A stretch of 64,000 nt of DNA, taken from assembly GCF_943734655.1 (NCBI RefSeq), contig NC_071354.1, positions 143,754,642 to 143,818,641 of the forward strand. Reading direction: 5' to 3'. The notes below the pieces were generated by a model that saw only the letters and a list, made by a program, of their open reading frames with translations, had not been told where the DNA came from and did not search any database. The DNA comes from Sabethes cyaneus (Eukaryota; Arthropoda; Insecta; Diptera; Culicidae). Below are positions 32,622 through 44,837 of this stretch, piece by piece. Position 1 is the first letter of the stretch. The number at the start of each line of letters is the position of its first letter. The translations under genes were made by a program, and so were the position numbers.

Positions 32622-33910
32622 ATTTATTTATTTACATTATTATCAACAGGCTATTACTATGCCCTAATGCTGTTTAGAATTAGAATTGTCTTAAGATTAC
32701 GCTTGAACACTTCTCTTTACAAATTAAAGGCCTAACCTCCTGCAACTCTATCAAATATCTATCAAACCGAAGAAGCCCAACGGTACATGTCGTGATTCGT
32801 CCACCGTAACCAGAATGGATCCCTCCATGGAAGCCGTCGAAGAGCAAAGCGCACAAACCTCCGCTGTACAACCTAGATACGATCAACTCCATTTTGGTAA
32901 TGTGGATTCCAAATTTGGCAGCAATACTCGAGAGATGAACACAACAGCGAACAGCATAAAGACTTTAGACAATAGATGTTACTGAAATCCTTAGCGATTC
33001 GGAACATGAAACCCAGTTTTTTGCAGGTTTTCCCGATTATTTGCGGAATATGCTGCTTGAACGATAGTTTGCTTTCTAATAGCACGCCTAGACCTTTGAT
33101 GCAGTTCCCAGCTAGCATTTTCATACGTATAAAAAAGGTAAAAATCAGCATTACCTACAGATATACATGCTAAATAAATCGTATTTCATGCGCAAAATTG
33201 GCATATCCCTACTATTTTGGAGACGATATACGTGATTACGAATATTTAGAGCGTTACGACTATATAAGTATTTATATACGATAATATCCGATTAAGCGCG
33301 AGTCGCTCCGTACTACTCTACGATTTTGTGCTGCAAATCGTATGTAGGTCAGTCATTATCATTATATACGACAGAAAATCAACTTGATCCCACTTTATCC
33401 AGCTTTAGTTACGATTTCGAGTTTGTTAGGAGATATTTACGATAGTTTTGGTACATTGATATACGAGTTTGTGCTAGCTGGGTTAGTTCTTCCAATGCTA
33501 GTACCCAAGAGCTTGTAGTCGAAAAAGATAGTAGGTTCTTTTTTTCTAAAGAAAGTGATGACGGCACATTTACTCGGATTAACTTTCATGCGGTTTGTGC
33601 AACACCAGTTTGCAAAGCTGTCTAACTATTGCTGAAGCACGTGGGTATCGGCGATAGAACTGATTCGATAGAAGATCAACGGTCCTAGGTGGCTGCCTTG
33701 GGGAATTCCAGATGGAGCGGAAAATTCATCAGAATAAATATCACCAATTTTCACTGCCAGCCGACAGCCAGTGAGAAACGAACGTAACCAACTGATAACT
33801 CTGCCGCTGAATCTTAGCTTTTTCAATTTGGCTATGACGATCTTGTGGTTAATGTTATCGAATGCTGATGTTAGGTCAAAATAAACTGTATCAGTTTGCT
33901 CAGAATGATT
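32622..33910 (-). pseudogene. Jockey-type retrotransposon relic with MITE inside
   Basis: From 33910 downward: VYFDLTSAFDNINHKIVIAK, ISWLRSFLTGCRLAVKIGD, SGIPQGSHLGPLIF (about 33700), then a deletion that removes the YADD box, ISSIADTHVLQQ (about 33640), WCCTNRMKVNPSKCAVITF (about 33590), and after a 370-bp MITE, LGVLLESKLSFKQHIPQI (33080) and LEYCCQIWNPHYQNGVDRI to 32873. A (TTTA)n-type 3' tail lies at 32622-32640. This is the typical Jockey-clade RT and C-terminal order. Stops plus loss of YADD make it inactive. Confidence 0.85.
33110..33482. mobile_element. MITE with CCAGCTAGCA ends inside Jockey relic
   Basis: Inverted ends CCAGCTAGCATTTTCATACG (about 33108) and the complement of CGAGTTTGTGCTAGCTGGG (to 33482). 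AT-rich interior with many ATACGA/TCGTAT motifs and no open frame. The Jockey frame resumes on both sides; AGTTC occurs at both borders as a possible partial target duplication. Confidence 0.75.
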
Positions 33911-33924
33911 AATGTCTAAAGTTA

Positions 33925-33966
33925 ATGGTAATGTCTAAAGACGGTATAAACCCAAAGCTTTGCTTT
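33925..33966 (+). mobile_element. tRNA-derived SINE, 3' tail only
   Basis: TAATGTCTAAAGACGGTATAA then ACCCAAAGCTTTGCTTTCTT matches the extreme 3' end of the 9312-9522 SINE (opposite strand there). Confidence 0.65.
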
Positions 33967-35190
33967 CTTATATAAGAAGTAAACGATAAAAGATTGGTCA
34001 CACTAGAGTGCTTTGACAATGTATGCAAAGCGGGTTCCGAATATTGGAGTTTCAGTCTTGCTCGGACATTCTGCCACATCTTAAAATAGGATATTTATTT
34101 GACAGCATTTAGAAGACGTGCACAAACAAACAAACATCGCTAAATTTCTGAAATAGAATCAAACAGTTTGTCGGAAGTTTATCAATTGGGATGTGACATT
34201 GTTCTGCGATTCATTTTCGGAACAAAATTACAGCTTTTCCTCAATAAGGGGAAGCAAAGAAAATTGCTTTGAAGTAGGATTGCTGCAGTGCGCCGTACTT
34301 TTCATCGTCGTATGCTTCTATAGTATGATTGAAATTCAAATCCATATATGAATCTAGTTCTGTTCTAATGTCAGTCAACAGTATTAAACGGCATATAGGA
34401 GAAAAAGCGTATTAAAGGAAGACATGATTGGAATCGAATTCAATATCCATTTCCTTCAAGAAATCCTGAGTAAACATGGCAGCGGCGGCAGTCTGTTGAG
34501 CATTTTCGATCCCTCTCGGATAGACTATCAAACCAAACTGCATTTCCACCCTTCGCCGAGCAGTAGTGCAAACAAAAATCAATACCTTGGTAGGTATTGA
34601 AAGAAACTGGTCGCGGTTTCTGCTGCATAGGTACTAGTCGGTAGAAGCGACAAACTGTGTGACTGAGAGAACTTGCAATACTGGTACCCGTTCGGTGCAA
34701 AAGAATAAGGTCAAGCTCGTTCTGCAACTGGCGGTTATCTGCTATGTATTCCCATTTGCTCCGGCAAGAACTGAATTGATCTTTAGATCTGAAGATAACT
34801 GGTTGGAACATGCGCCGTTTCTGTGCAGCACTGCAACTGAGCAGCAGGATTCGTTTTGCTGCTTCCGTTGTACAAGGAGAAAAATGCAGATAACCTACCT
34901 AGGTACTATGAAATAGATAATACACAATAATGCAGGTTGTGAACAATTTGTTGAAGTAACAGCACGGTGAATTGCTTTCTGTTTCGTAAATCTTGCAACA
35001 CACCGGAATCAACTATTTGTTACGCTATTTTGCTTTTCGTTTTAAAACGGTTTCGTTCTAACGAAAAGAAAGCATCTATTTTATTTTATTTAAATTACAG
35101 TAGTGGTGGGCAATTCCAATTTGTCATCCGAGGACATATCTGTTCAGACTGTATGCCTGCTAAAGCCTGGATAAAAGTTAAATAGTCTGG
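33967..35190. other. No gene recognised
   Basis: A 123-codon minus frame (34440-34811) and an overlapping + frame have no recognisable domain. Treated as non-coding intron. Confidence 0.45.
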
Positions 35191-37806
35191 ACGCCTAATT
35201 TCCTAATAAAACTTACTTCCACTTTCAATGCATTTTTAGCACTGTTGGACGTCCCCCCGCTTCGTCGAAATCGTTGTTTGACAATTTTCCAAAGTTTTTC
35301 AATTGGTTGAAATTAGGAGGGTTCATCTCTTTTGGCACGAAATCGAGATTATTAGCTCCATACCACTCCACAGTGGAAAATATTGGGACAAAACACCCAA
35401 AATGGAGTTGAAGTTTTTCATGAAGTATTATTTTTCTATGAAAGTAGACAGACTAAATAACTTAATTGCAAAATTTCAAAGTGCTGGGAATGATACAGCT
35501 TTTTGGAGAAATTTTTGAATCTGAGGTTTGTGTGACAACTTCTCATATTTTTCATTCAACGCAAATTTCGAAAAACGGTTTTTAATCGTATCCTGTTAGG
35601 TATTTGCATACAAAAAAAACGTGATTTGGTATTGAAATGGTTATAGATTAGCACCTTATTTTGCAGATTGACGAAAATCAAGTACACTCTAAAATATATT
35701 TGCTTCAAATCTCCAAATAGTAACACACATGTGACTTCGCATTTTCAAAGTTTAGCATCTTTTTTTGGGAACGGAAGGTAACCGTCATTTTTTCATATTT
35801 TATGTAGAATTTAGTCTACTTTCCAAAAATCATATCCGCATTTTGCGCAGATTTGCGCAAAGACTAAAAATATTGAATTTTATAGAACCATGTGTTTTTA
35901 GGCAATTCCACTTTGTAATTACTTCAAGCAATACTGTTACAGATATTTTTAAAGTAAATCTTTGAGCATTTAGCAGGTATAGGTTAGTACCAGGTCGACA
36001 GAGCAGAAGTGACACTTTGATATTCAAATTTTAGTGAATAAACATGGTTATTGGCTGGAGAAAGCGCTATTTTTAAAATTCAAAATTTATTTTTAAATGT
36101 GGCGCAACCTTATGATTTGCTGAGTGTTACAAGGTCATTACTACTTCTCCTAATTATCCCAATGCAAAAAAACACAAAATAAAAATAATAGTTCAAGTAG
36201 TTATGAAACTTTTCTTAGAGAATTATTTTAGAGACACCCTAATTATTGATTTTTTTAATATTTGAAAACTTTAAGTTTTAGTGGTCAATTTGGTTCACAG
36301 TTATATACAAAATATGTAGGTTCCATGCTACTTTGCCAATTTTATTAGTTTTGTCTCAGTTTTGTTCTGACTGGCGCCACTGTGCACTCTAGCATCACTT
36401 TAGAGTAATGACAGATAGCTAACTATAACATTACCTTTAAGTTTATGAATGAATTACGTTTCTTTCAGCTTTCTTCAAAGTTCTTTGCCGCCTTTGCACA
36501 CCTAGGTTTTTCTTACAACCCTTCAGAACATTACACACTGTTGGTTTTGGCATTTTTCGAACTTTAGCCAACATCCAGGCATTTTCCATGTGTAACATTT
36601 TTTACGGCGTTTAAGTTCCATTCTGTACTGTTCTCCATAAATACGGTATGGGAGGGTATTTCCAGCACGCTACTAAATTCGGCATACATTACCTTTTTTT
36701 GCTGCGCTTTCCCAAATAAAAACTTTGCCACTATATAACTCAAACGAATGTAGCACTCATAAGCTTTAACGTGTTATAACTATTTTCATAAATATGTAAG
36801 TAATGTGCTAAATTTTAATCAATAAACATCAAAACCACTGTTTTCCACTGGCACGTAATCAGGCTGAAAAAACCAGCAGCAATCGCTTACGCCTATCCGC
36901 TCTTGATGATGGTTTGGAAAACGCACAATTATGATCACGTTTACTTATTTTAGCAACTAAACAGCTGTAAATATGGTGTCACAGAACAATTATACTTTTT
37001 GTTACCACGGAAGAACACAAAAATTCCATTCTGAAAATATAAATCAATTTTCATACACTAGCAATCTGCAGTATTTTGTTAATAATTTCAGCGTATGGTG
37101 CTCTATATACACCACTACCAATATGTGATGAAGTTGAGCCTGAAACTCTTCTATCGCGTTGACATAGCTAGTATTTGAGTGACATCCACTTGCTTCTGGT
37201 GCTAGTGTATATGTACGATTCAATGATACACTAGCGCCAGTAGCATGCCCAAGTAACAATTTGGGTTTTATTACACTCTTATGATGGCATTTAAGACCAA
37301 AATTGGTCTTGAAGACCACCATAAGAGTACAATAAACCTCACATTGTTGCTTGGGTGCTGTTGTCACTGCAAAACTAGTTATCTGCAATGAGCCGGTATC
37401 TAGGCAATACCGACACGTTATTCATCGGTCTCTCTTTTGATCTGTTTTTAAAAAGCATCTAATCCCTGTGCAGGCTATTTCGGCCGGTCGGATTTAAAAA
37501 ACACAGGGCCCAATTTAGCCGCAGCGACTTCATCATTTCTCGCGACTATAGCTCAAATCCAGTAGCGTTTATTAAAACCAAAATACATGCCGATATTCAG
37601 TAAATATTATTCTATGAACTGGTATAAAAATCTTGTCTCGAATGAACATAGTTTCAACGTAATTCTTGAATATTGTTTAGGCTACCGCTTGATGGGCTGA
37701 AAATACCCTCCCGTACCCTATGTAAATAAAGTTATGTCAAATGGTTTCAGTACCTACCATAAGAGGTGTGCCGGTGACGTACGAGGGGCGTCCAGACTGT
37801 GAGTCA
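35191..37806 (-). mobile_element. Tc1/mariner-superfamily relic, heavily expanded or interrupted
   Basis: The minus strand keeps a transposase N-terminus at about 36600-36485 (AKVRKMPKPTVCNVLKGCKK, an HTH) and C-terminus at about 35365-35240 (VEWYGANNLDFVPKEMNPPN then NQLKNFGK, the stretch around the last catalytic residues in D37E-like transposases). AGTCTGGACGCC at about 35186 and its complement GGCGTCCAGACT at 37795 may be the ends. The ~1.1 kb between the two coding blocks is AT-rich filler without transposase similarity, and a 108-bp MITE sits at 37248. Outer boundaries are tentative. Confidence 0.5.
37248..37355. mobile_element. Small MITE with CCCAAGTAACAA ends
   Basis: 108 bp, nearly all terminal inverted repeat: CCCAAGTAACAATTTGGGTT and the complement of CCTCACATTGTTGCTTGGG, extending to CTCTTATGRTGG. 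TG flanks both ends. The ends match the larger element at 57001-57861 (CCCAAGTAACCAAAAG). Confidence 0.85.
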
Positions 37807-40800
37807 GACTTAAATAGTTCTATATAACAATACAAGTTAAACAGGACGCGCAAACGAGCAACTTCGAGAAGTTTCTGAATAATCAGCTTAACGCAAATAA
37901 TTTATTTGAAAATATAAAACTAATTCGGAAATAAAGTAGTAACGATTTGAAGCTCCGTCCCAGTAGAAGTCGAAAAGTTAGGTGAGGAAGAAGAAAGACG
38001 AATATTCACTATTAGGTAGCTTATTTCGTATTCATTGTACATGGTTTGTCCTGTTATTCATGCAAGTACCATAGTACTTATTCGGTACATTATACAGTGC
38101 TTAAATTTGGAATATGAAATAGGCTTTCAAGTGTAAACAGTCACTCTTTCGGACATAAATTGAAGATGGCTAGACTCATCTAGCAATCGCTTCGCCTCGA
38201 GGGCACATCACTTTACTGATTGTGAATGTTAAGGATAACGGCAGCTGTTCCCCACGCGGCTTAGACGGAAAAAACTTCGGTCAGGTCCATTATTCAAATG
38301 AATACCATTATCCAGATTTACTTCCACTTTGATTCTTTCTTGAGTTTGTTACTGTGGAAAGGATACTGCCGGATGGGCTCGACGGTCACCCGAATAAGTT
38401 GCCACTCAAAACAAGAAAAAAAGTCTGTTGCTAATGTAGATATTTTTTTTTGTTGCGGAGATCAACCTCGAAGCATTGTTTATTTTGGCGTTTTCCAGAG
38501 TTGGGGCTTCATGAATTTATCTAGCAAATTTCTTACGGGATGCTAATCCAGGATCGACTTGGTTCGAGTTTTTGGCAAAAACTCGGTGAGTTGAATGTAA
38601 AAAAAAAGGTTGTAGAAAATTAACAGCATTTAATTCGATGGCCGGGAAAATGAAAGAACAAAGTAAAACTGGACTGGCCTCTTGAGGAGCTTCTCGAAAA
38701 AAAAAGAACAATAAATCTGAAGAGAGAACTTTTTCGATGCAAACTGAAATACGAGTGAGTTGGCGCTACTCTACGACGGGTTTCGATGCCCCCCGCCCCT
38801 TCTAACTTCTTCATAGGCTACTAGGCGCATGCTACCGTAAAGGAGCAAGCGAACATTATCTTTAATTATCGTTCTGCTAGTATTTTTTCTAGGAAAGCGG
38901 CTGAAATGAAAAGAGTATTATGCAGAAACGATGCTGGAAGCAACTTTTAGTCATTGTTCGTGCTCTAGCTATTGTCGATTGGAATATAAACAACCTGTTT
39001 TTCACCAATTGCAAAATAGTGCAATGCAATAAATATACAGTTGTTCCATAGAAAAAGTACTATGAAAAGTGCTCCGTTTTCGTTTAAAATTAAAGCACTC
39101 TTTCGTCTTTCTTTTTTTTTTTTTATTTGTTACTCTCATATTAGATTTAAAATTATATTCAAAACTCCTTTTTCATGTTATCATTATGCGATTATAATAC
39201 GAAAAGAGTAATAAATAATTGCTTAAAATAAATAGGCAGGTTCTTTTTTTCGGATGCGTTTAGTAAACCATAAGCTGTCAGTTCTGTGACTCGCGCGATA
39301 TGATTTTCCGGTTGTTCATGTGAGGAATGAAATTAGAATTTTCTGATGTGGTTTCCGAAACAAAGGGTAAATTAATCTTTACCAGGTTAAAACGCATACG
39401 ATTTGCCAAAGCCATCCAATTATACAAAGAAAAGCAACGTTATAAGAAACAACGAAATATGCATTCTGCAACTTTTATTCTTATAAGCAGCTTAGCAATT
39501 AACTCCAATTTATCGATGATAATAATTTATCCTCCATAATTCCATGGATGTAAAATTTTCATCACAAATGCTGTATTTCTTGAATTCTCTTCTCGGTACC
39601 AGCACTGCAGCCAGATTCAGAATCATTCGACAGGTGCAGTATTTTATGCTGCTATTATTCCATTTTGTAACGTTACGCTTAGAGGCAAGTTTGCCTAGTC
39701 ACTATCATTTCCTTCATTCCTTGAAGCAGTGCTACGTCTTACGAGTACTCCAACCAAGCTAAATGGCGTTCCATGCTACCTACAAAGTGTTTCGTTTAGC
39801 AGTGCTGCTTAGTCGTCTGACAGAACCGGCTGTACTAAAACCAAGCCATTTTGCTGCACTGTATTTTTAGCCTTTGGCAATAGAAACCGAGGAGGGAGAA
39901 AATAAAAACTGACAGTGACAATTGCCCATTGTATTGCTACATTTATATTTTTTCTTATTTGTTTTCGTTGCTCAAAGTGTGCCACTGTGCGAATTTTACG
40001 TAGCGGTTTTGTTCATCAAAACACTCCCCACTTCGTCGTTAATTGGTAGCTGACTAGTAATTGATTCATTTGTCGAACGTTAATTTGAACGATTCGTACA
40101 AAGCTTTGTGTAATGATTTGATTCAACTAGGACGCTCATTATCTACCATATAAAATAAACTTAAATTGGCACAAAGTCCGGTGCAAAAAGCGAACCGAAC
40201 AATTTCGGTACACTCGAAAAAGGACCGAACCGCAAAATGCCCATCTAATGCGAGGCTATCTGGAAATCCTTTTTTGATTGCCTGGTAGCCTGGTCAGGCC
40301 GTTTTCTTTCGAAACAAGAACTCGTTAATGGCATTCTCATACCTTGGGATTCTGATGTAATAACTGGAACATGATTCAGACGATGAAGTCCGATAAAAAT
40401 GTATTGATAATTTTAGTTCATTTGTGGATTTATTGTCGGATCACGCTGTGCGATTCGGGGATTATATGCGGAGGATATAGAAATGGGATTTAAAACAATT
40501 ACGGAAATTACTGTTATTTAATGTAGCAAACTGAAAGTGCACATTAAATACAGCTTTCGGTACGGGTGATACTGGGATAATAATTTGAATTATTATGGTT
40601 TATAAAAATGATATCCAGTATTATTGCACCGAATTGACTTCGTAAGCGTTAAATGTTTCATGTAAGGCTATCAACTGTGAACATAAATATAAAAGGACAG
40701 CGTAAAACAAGTTATCCTCTGAACAAGTTGGCAAGACCGTAGTAGCTAAACAATTCACTTTTACGATTAACAATGGATAAGGTACTGGAGAATATTTTTG

Positions 40801-40999
40801 CCCCATTAAGTGGTGGCCTGAACAATATTCTACAAAAACCGGAAAAACTATATTTATTCGAGACAAGATTTTTATACCGATTGGTAGAATAACATCTTTA
40901 TAAAGATGAAGGTAGGGTTTTTTTCTAATTCCCGTCGTAATAGGTAAAGCCAATCTAATTTTAATCATTTGTTGGATGAATTTAATAAATACTCTAAAA
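37807..40999. other. No gene recognised
   Basis: AT-rich TRPM intron 2 sequence. The longest frame, 135 codons on the minus strand (40621-41028), lacks any domain and runs into a repeat. Nothing supported. Confidence 0.5.
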
Positions 41000-41415
41000 G
41001 TTCTTGTGCTGATTTGACTAAAACACACTTACCTTCTGATCCGTGAACTTTGAAATCACTGAAAAGCGACTATTAAAGCATATTATTGAAATTACGCAAC
41101 TGACTTTATTTCTAAAATTCGGCGTACCGTTTTAAAATCCGTCCATTAAAATTTTTCATCGTCCGAACTAAAAATTATAATAATGTTTACGAAGCTAACG
41201 CGCATGTATTTGTGTAGGACGGCATGACAAATGTTATTCTACAAAATTTCTGCAGGTCAGGCAAGTTTTCCTGGCTGTGGAATAACGACAATGCGTTGCG
41301 TGAGTTATTTTCATTTATGAATGACGGAAATTAAAGCGATTAGTCGACATTGTCTTCTTCGTCGCACGAAAAAACGTAGGAAATTTGGCTGGCAGGACTT
41401 CTTTAATGATAAAAA
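41000..41415 (-). repeat. Unclassified dispersed repeat, inverted partial copy
   Basis: Reverse complement of about 110-480. Matching blocks: AAGTTCTTGTGCTGATTTGA (41000), CGTCCGAACTAAAAAT (41161), TTTGTGTAGGAC (41209), TGCGTGAGTTATTTTCATTT (41296) and CGACATTGTCTTCTTCGTCG (41345). Confidence 0.7.
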
Positions 41416-41544
41416 GCATTTAAATAGATCTCAGCTCACTTTGATTGATCGCATGTGATAGACAACAAACTAAAATATTGGGGAATAACTAGTTTTGCAC
41501 TGTGTGTCATAAAAATGCTGAAATATTTAATAATTTGTGTTGGA

Positions 41545-43252
41545 TAGGACGGGAATAGGCAATTACGACGATGTAGCAACATACCCTATCTTGACTGACG
41601 ACCGTGAGGTGATCGAAAGGTGGAAGCTGCACTACGATGAACACCTGAATGGCGTGAAGGCGGAAGACCATGATAGCGGAGGAAGTGACCACGTTGGTGT
41701 AGCAAGCAACGAAGATGTGCCATCTCCATCAATAAGGGAAGTTAAAGAGGCTATCCAGCGGCTGAAGAACAACAAAGCAGAAGGAAAGGATGGCATTGGA
41801 GCGGAACTTATTAAAATGGATCCGGCTGTTTGCATCAACTGATTGTCAAGATGTGGGATACGGAACGACTACCGGAGGAGTGGGTAGACGGGGTTTTCTG
41901 CCCTATCTTCAAGAAAGGCGATAAGCTGGATTGTGGGAACTACCGAGCGATCACTATCCTGAATGCCGCCTACAAAGTGCTATCCCAAGTTATCGTCCAT
42001 CGACTATCGCCAATAGCCTATAGATTTGTGGGAAGTTACCAGGCCGGCTTCATGGAGGGTCGGTCTACAACGGACCAAATCTTCATCCTGCGGCAGATAC
42101 TCCAGAAGTGCTACGAATTCCAAGTCCCCACGCATCACCTGATCATCGATTTGAAAGCCGCATATGATAGCGTAAACCGACAAGAGCTATGGAAAATTTT
42201 GGACGAAAACGGCTTTCAGGGTAAGCTTCCTAGACTTATTATGGCTACGATGGATGTGATCCAGTGCTGTGTGAGAATCTCGAGTGGATTGTCCGACCCA
42301 TCCGAATTTCGCAGGGGATTCCGACAAGGAGATGGTCTTTCCTGCCTGCTATTCAACATTGCGCTTGAAGGTGTGATAAGACGAGCGGCGATCGAAATGC
42401 GGGGTACGGTTTTCAATAAATCCAGTCAATTTATCTGCTTTGCTGAAGATGTGGATGCTGTCGGCAGAACATTTGAGGCGGTGGAAGATCAGTACACCAG
42501 ACTAAAACGCGAAGCAGAGAAGATTGTATTGAAGATAAATACGTCTAAAACGAAATATATGCTGGCGGGCGGGACCGAGCGCGACAGGACCCGCTTGGGC
42601 AGTACCGCGGTAATCGACAGGAATGAGTTCGAGGTAGTCGATGAGTTCGTATACCTTGGCTCACTAGCAACAGAGGACAACAATACCAGCTGTGAGATTA
42701 AAAGGCGTATTATCGGCGGAAGTCGGGCCTACTACGGACTCCACAAACACTTGTGCTCGAACAATCTGAGCCCCCGTACAAAGTGTACACTGTACAAAAC
42801 GCTAATTAGACCGGTTGTCCTCTGCGGTCACAAAACGTGGACACTGCTAGAAGAGGACCTACAAGCACTCGGAGTTTTCGAACGGCGGGTGCTAAGAACC
42901 ATCTTTGGCGGAGTGCAAGAGTGCGGTCTATGGAGGCGAAGAATGAGCCACGAGCTCGCACGTCTCTACGGCGAACCAAGTATTCAGAAAGTGGTTAAAG
43001 CTGGACGGATACGTTGGGCAGGACATGTCGCTAGAATGCCGGACAACTATCCTGCAGAAATGGTTTTTGCATCGAATCCGGTAGGAACAAGAAGAAGAGG
43101 GGCACAGCGAGGTGGCAAGACCAGGTGGAGCGAGATCTGGCGAGCACTGGGTGCCCGCGGAAATGGAGACTAGTTGCCTTGGACCGAAATAGATGGAAAA
43201 ATGATACTGCGCAGGCCTTGTCGTAAGACGTTAGGCTAATTAAGCAAGTAAG
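41545..43252 (+). pseudogene. RTE-like retrotransposon, best-preserved RT copy (lineage B)
   Basis: 5'-truncated: opens in the linker (WKLHYDEHLNG near 41620; VKEAIQRLKNNKAEGKDGIG near 41740), then a frameshift near 41830 and a 447-codon frame (41830-43173). RT motifs: CPIFKKGDKLDCGNYRAITI (finger), HRLSPIAYRFVGSYQAGF, LIIDLKAAYDSVNRQELW (first catalytic Asp), FRQGDGLSCLLFNIALEG, and CFAEDVDAVG where FADD is expected, so one catalytic Asp is Glu (42439-42450). Then YLGSLATEDN, TLIRPVVLCGHKTWTLLEED, FERRVLRTIFGG, IRWAGHVARMP. A further frameshift scrambles the end after NPVGTRRRGAQ. The 3' end has AATTAAGCAAGTAAG. No endonuclease domain. Inactive. Confidence 0.88.
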
Positions 43253-43650
43253 TGGTAGAATAACATTTACTGAATATCTGAGTGCATTTTGGTCCTAATA
43301 AAACGCTATTAAATTTGAGTTATAGTCGCCAAAAATGATGAATATTTTAGGCCCATTTTGTATTGTGGTGTCTGTGTTGTTTAAATATCCGGCAGGCCGA
43401 AAAAGCCTGCATGGTACAAACCATAACAGTCATAAAGCAATCCCCCGAATAACTCAATGATTCGTATTGCACGAGTACCCACTGTAATTTCTTAGTTGCG
43501 TAATTAACAATAAAGCTGGTTTTTGGCATATTGTTGGGGCTAATCAAAGGCTTATCGTCTACCAAAAACCAGCTGTATCTATTCGAAAAAACCTGAGAAA
43601 TAGCTATGAGCAAACGGCACCACACACGTGATGCTGATTTTTATCTTTTA
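43253..43650. other. No gene recognised
   Basis: Short intronic spacer between the RTE copy and the Helitron-like element. A weak inverted pair (AAGCTGGTTTTTGG at 43513 and CCAAAAACCAGCT at 43561) is present. Confidence 0.45.
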
Positions 43651-43769
43651 TCTATCTATACCTATAAAAATGGGTTTCTGTCTGTCTGTCTGTCGGTGAT
43701 CGGCGTGAAAATTTGCTTACAGAGGTTTTTGGGGCCAGGGAAGGTTCTTATAATAGTTAGAGACCCCGC

Positions 43770-44760
43770 CCATCACTAAACGAGGGGATCCCATACAAAT
43801 GGAACACAAATTTCTGCATAATTAGAGAACTAATCAAGCAAATGGAACCAAATTTTGCATGTGGATGTTGTTGGAGGCAAGAATTTGTTCTCTGGTGAAT
43901 TAAGACCTCTTCCCTCTTTAAGAAGAGAATTATGGCACCCCTTCCCTTAAGAGGGGGTGGGGCTCCCATACAAATGAAATACAAATTTCCTCTTATCTCG
44001 AGAATTAATCAAGCCAATGAAACCAAATTTGGCACATCGGGGTTTTTGGAGGTAAGAGTTTTTCTTTAATGAATTAGGATTCCTCCCCTGTTTAGGAGGG
44101 GGGGGGGGCTCCCATACAAATGAAATACAAATTTTCTCATAACTCGAAAACCAATCAAGCAAATGGAACCAAATTTGGCATGTGAGTGTTGTTAGAGGCA
44201 AGACTTTTTTCTATGGTGAATTGAGACCCCTCCCCTCTTTATGACCCCACCGCCCTTTAACAGGGAGGGCTCCCATACAAATGAAATACAAATTTTCTCT
44301 TATCTCGAGAGCTAATCAAGCAAATGAAACCAAATTTGGCATGTGGGGGTTTTTGGAGGCAAGATTTTTATTGATGAGTTAGGACTTCTACCCTGTTTAG
44401 GAGGGGGAGGGGGGAGGGGGTTCCCATACAAATGGAATACAAATTTTCTCATAACTCGAGAACTAATCGAGCAAATGGAACCGAATTTGGCATGTGGGGG
44501 CTTAAGGAGGCAGAATTTTTTTTCTATGGTGAATGATTACGCCTCCCTCTTCTAAGAGGGGGGGGGGGGGGCTACCATACAAATGAAATACCAGTTTCCT
44601 CTTATCTCGAGAACCAACCAAGCAAATGGAACCAAATTTGGCATGTGGAAGTTTCCGGAGGCAAGAATTTTTTCAATGATGGATTGAATCCTCCTTTAAA
44701 GAGGGCGAGGGGCTCCCATACAAATGAAGTACAAATCTCTCCATATCTCGAGAACTAAAA
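43770..44760. repeat. Minisatellite, ~155-bp period
   Basis: About seven units near 43780, 43965, 44110, 44268, 44428, 44575 and 44718, each with CTCCCATACAAATG, ATACAAATTTTCTC, TCGAGAACTAATCAAGCAAA, TGGAACCAAATTTGGCATGT and a G-rich tract that precedes the next unit. The repeated frames they generate (YFICMGAPPP-like) are artefacts. Confidence 0.92.
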
Positions 44761-44763
44761 AAA

Positions 44764-44829
44764 ACTATAACTATAACTATAACTATAACTATAACTATAA
44801 CTATAACTATAACTATAACTATAACTATA
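44764..44829. repeat. (AACTAT)n microsatellite
   Basis: About eleven near-perfect copies of CTATAA between the last minisatellite unit and the pogo-like insert. Confidence 0.97.
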
Positions 44830-44837
44830 ATGGACTA

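Noticed and set aside
40621..41028. 135-codon minus-strand frame
   Set aside because: No recognisable motif and its start overlaps a dispersed repeat; the length is within chance for AT-rich DNA read in six frames.
41830..43173. 447-codon frame as a functional host gene
   Set aside because: It is a retrotransposon RT: truncated 5', frameshifted at both ends and with FAED in place of FADD.
19255..44760. Regularly spaced repeats resembling a CRISPR array (19255-19830 and 43770-44760)
   Set aside because: Units of 118-155 bp repeat along their whole length with gradual divergence; there are no unique spacers, and the sequence is eukaryotic.
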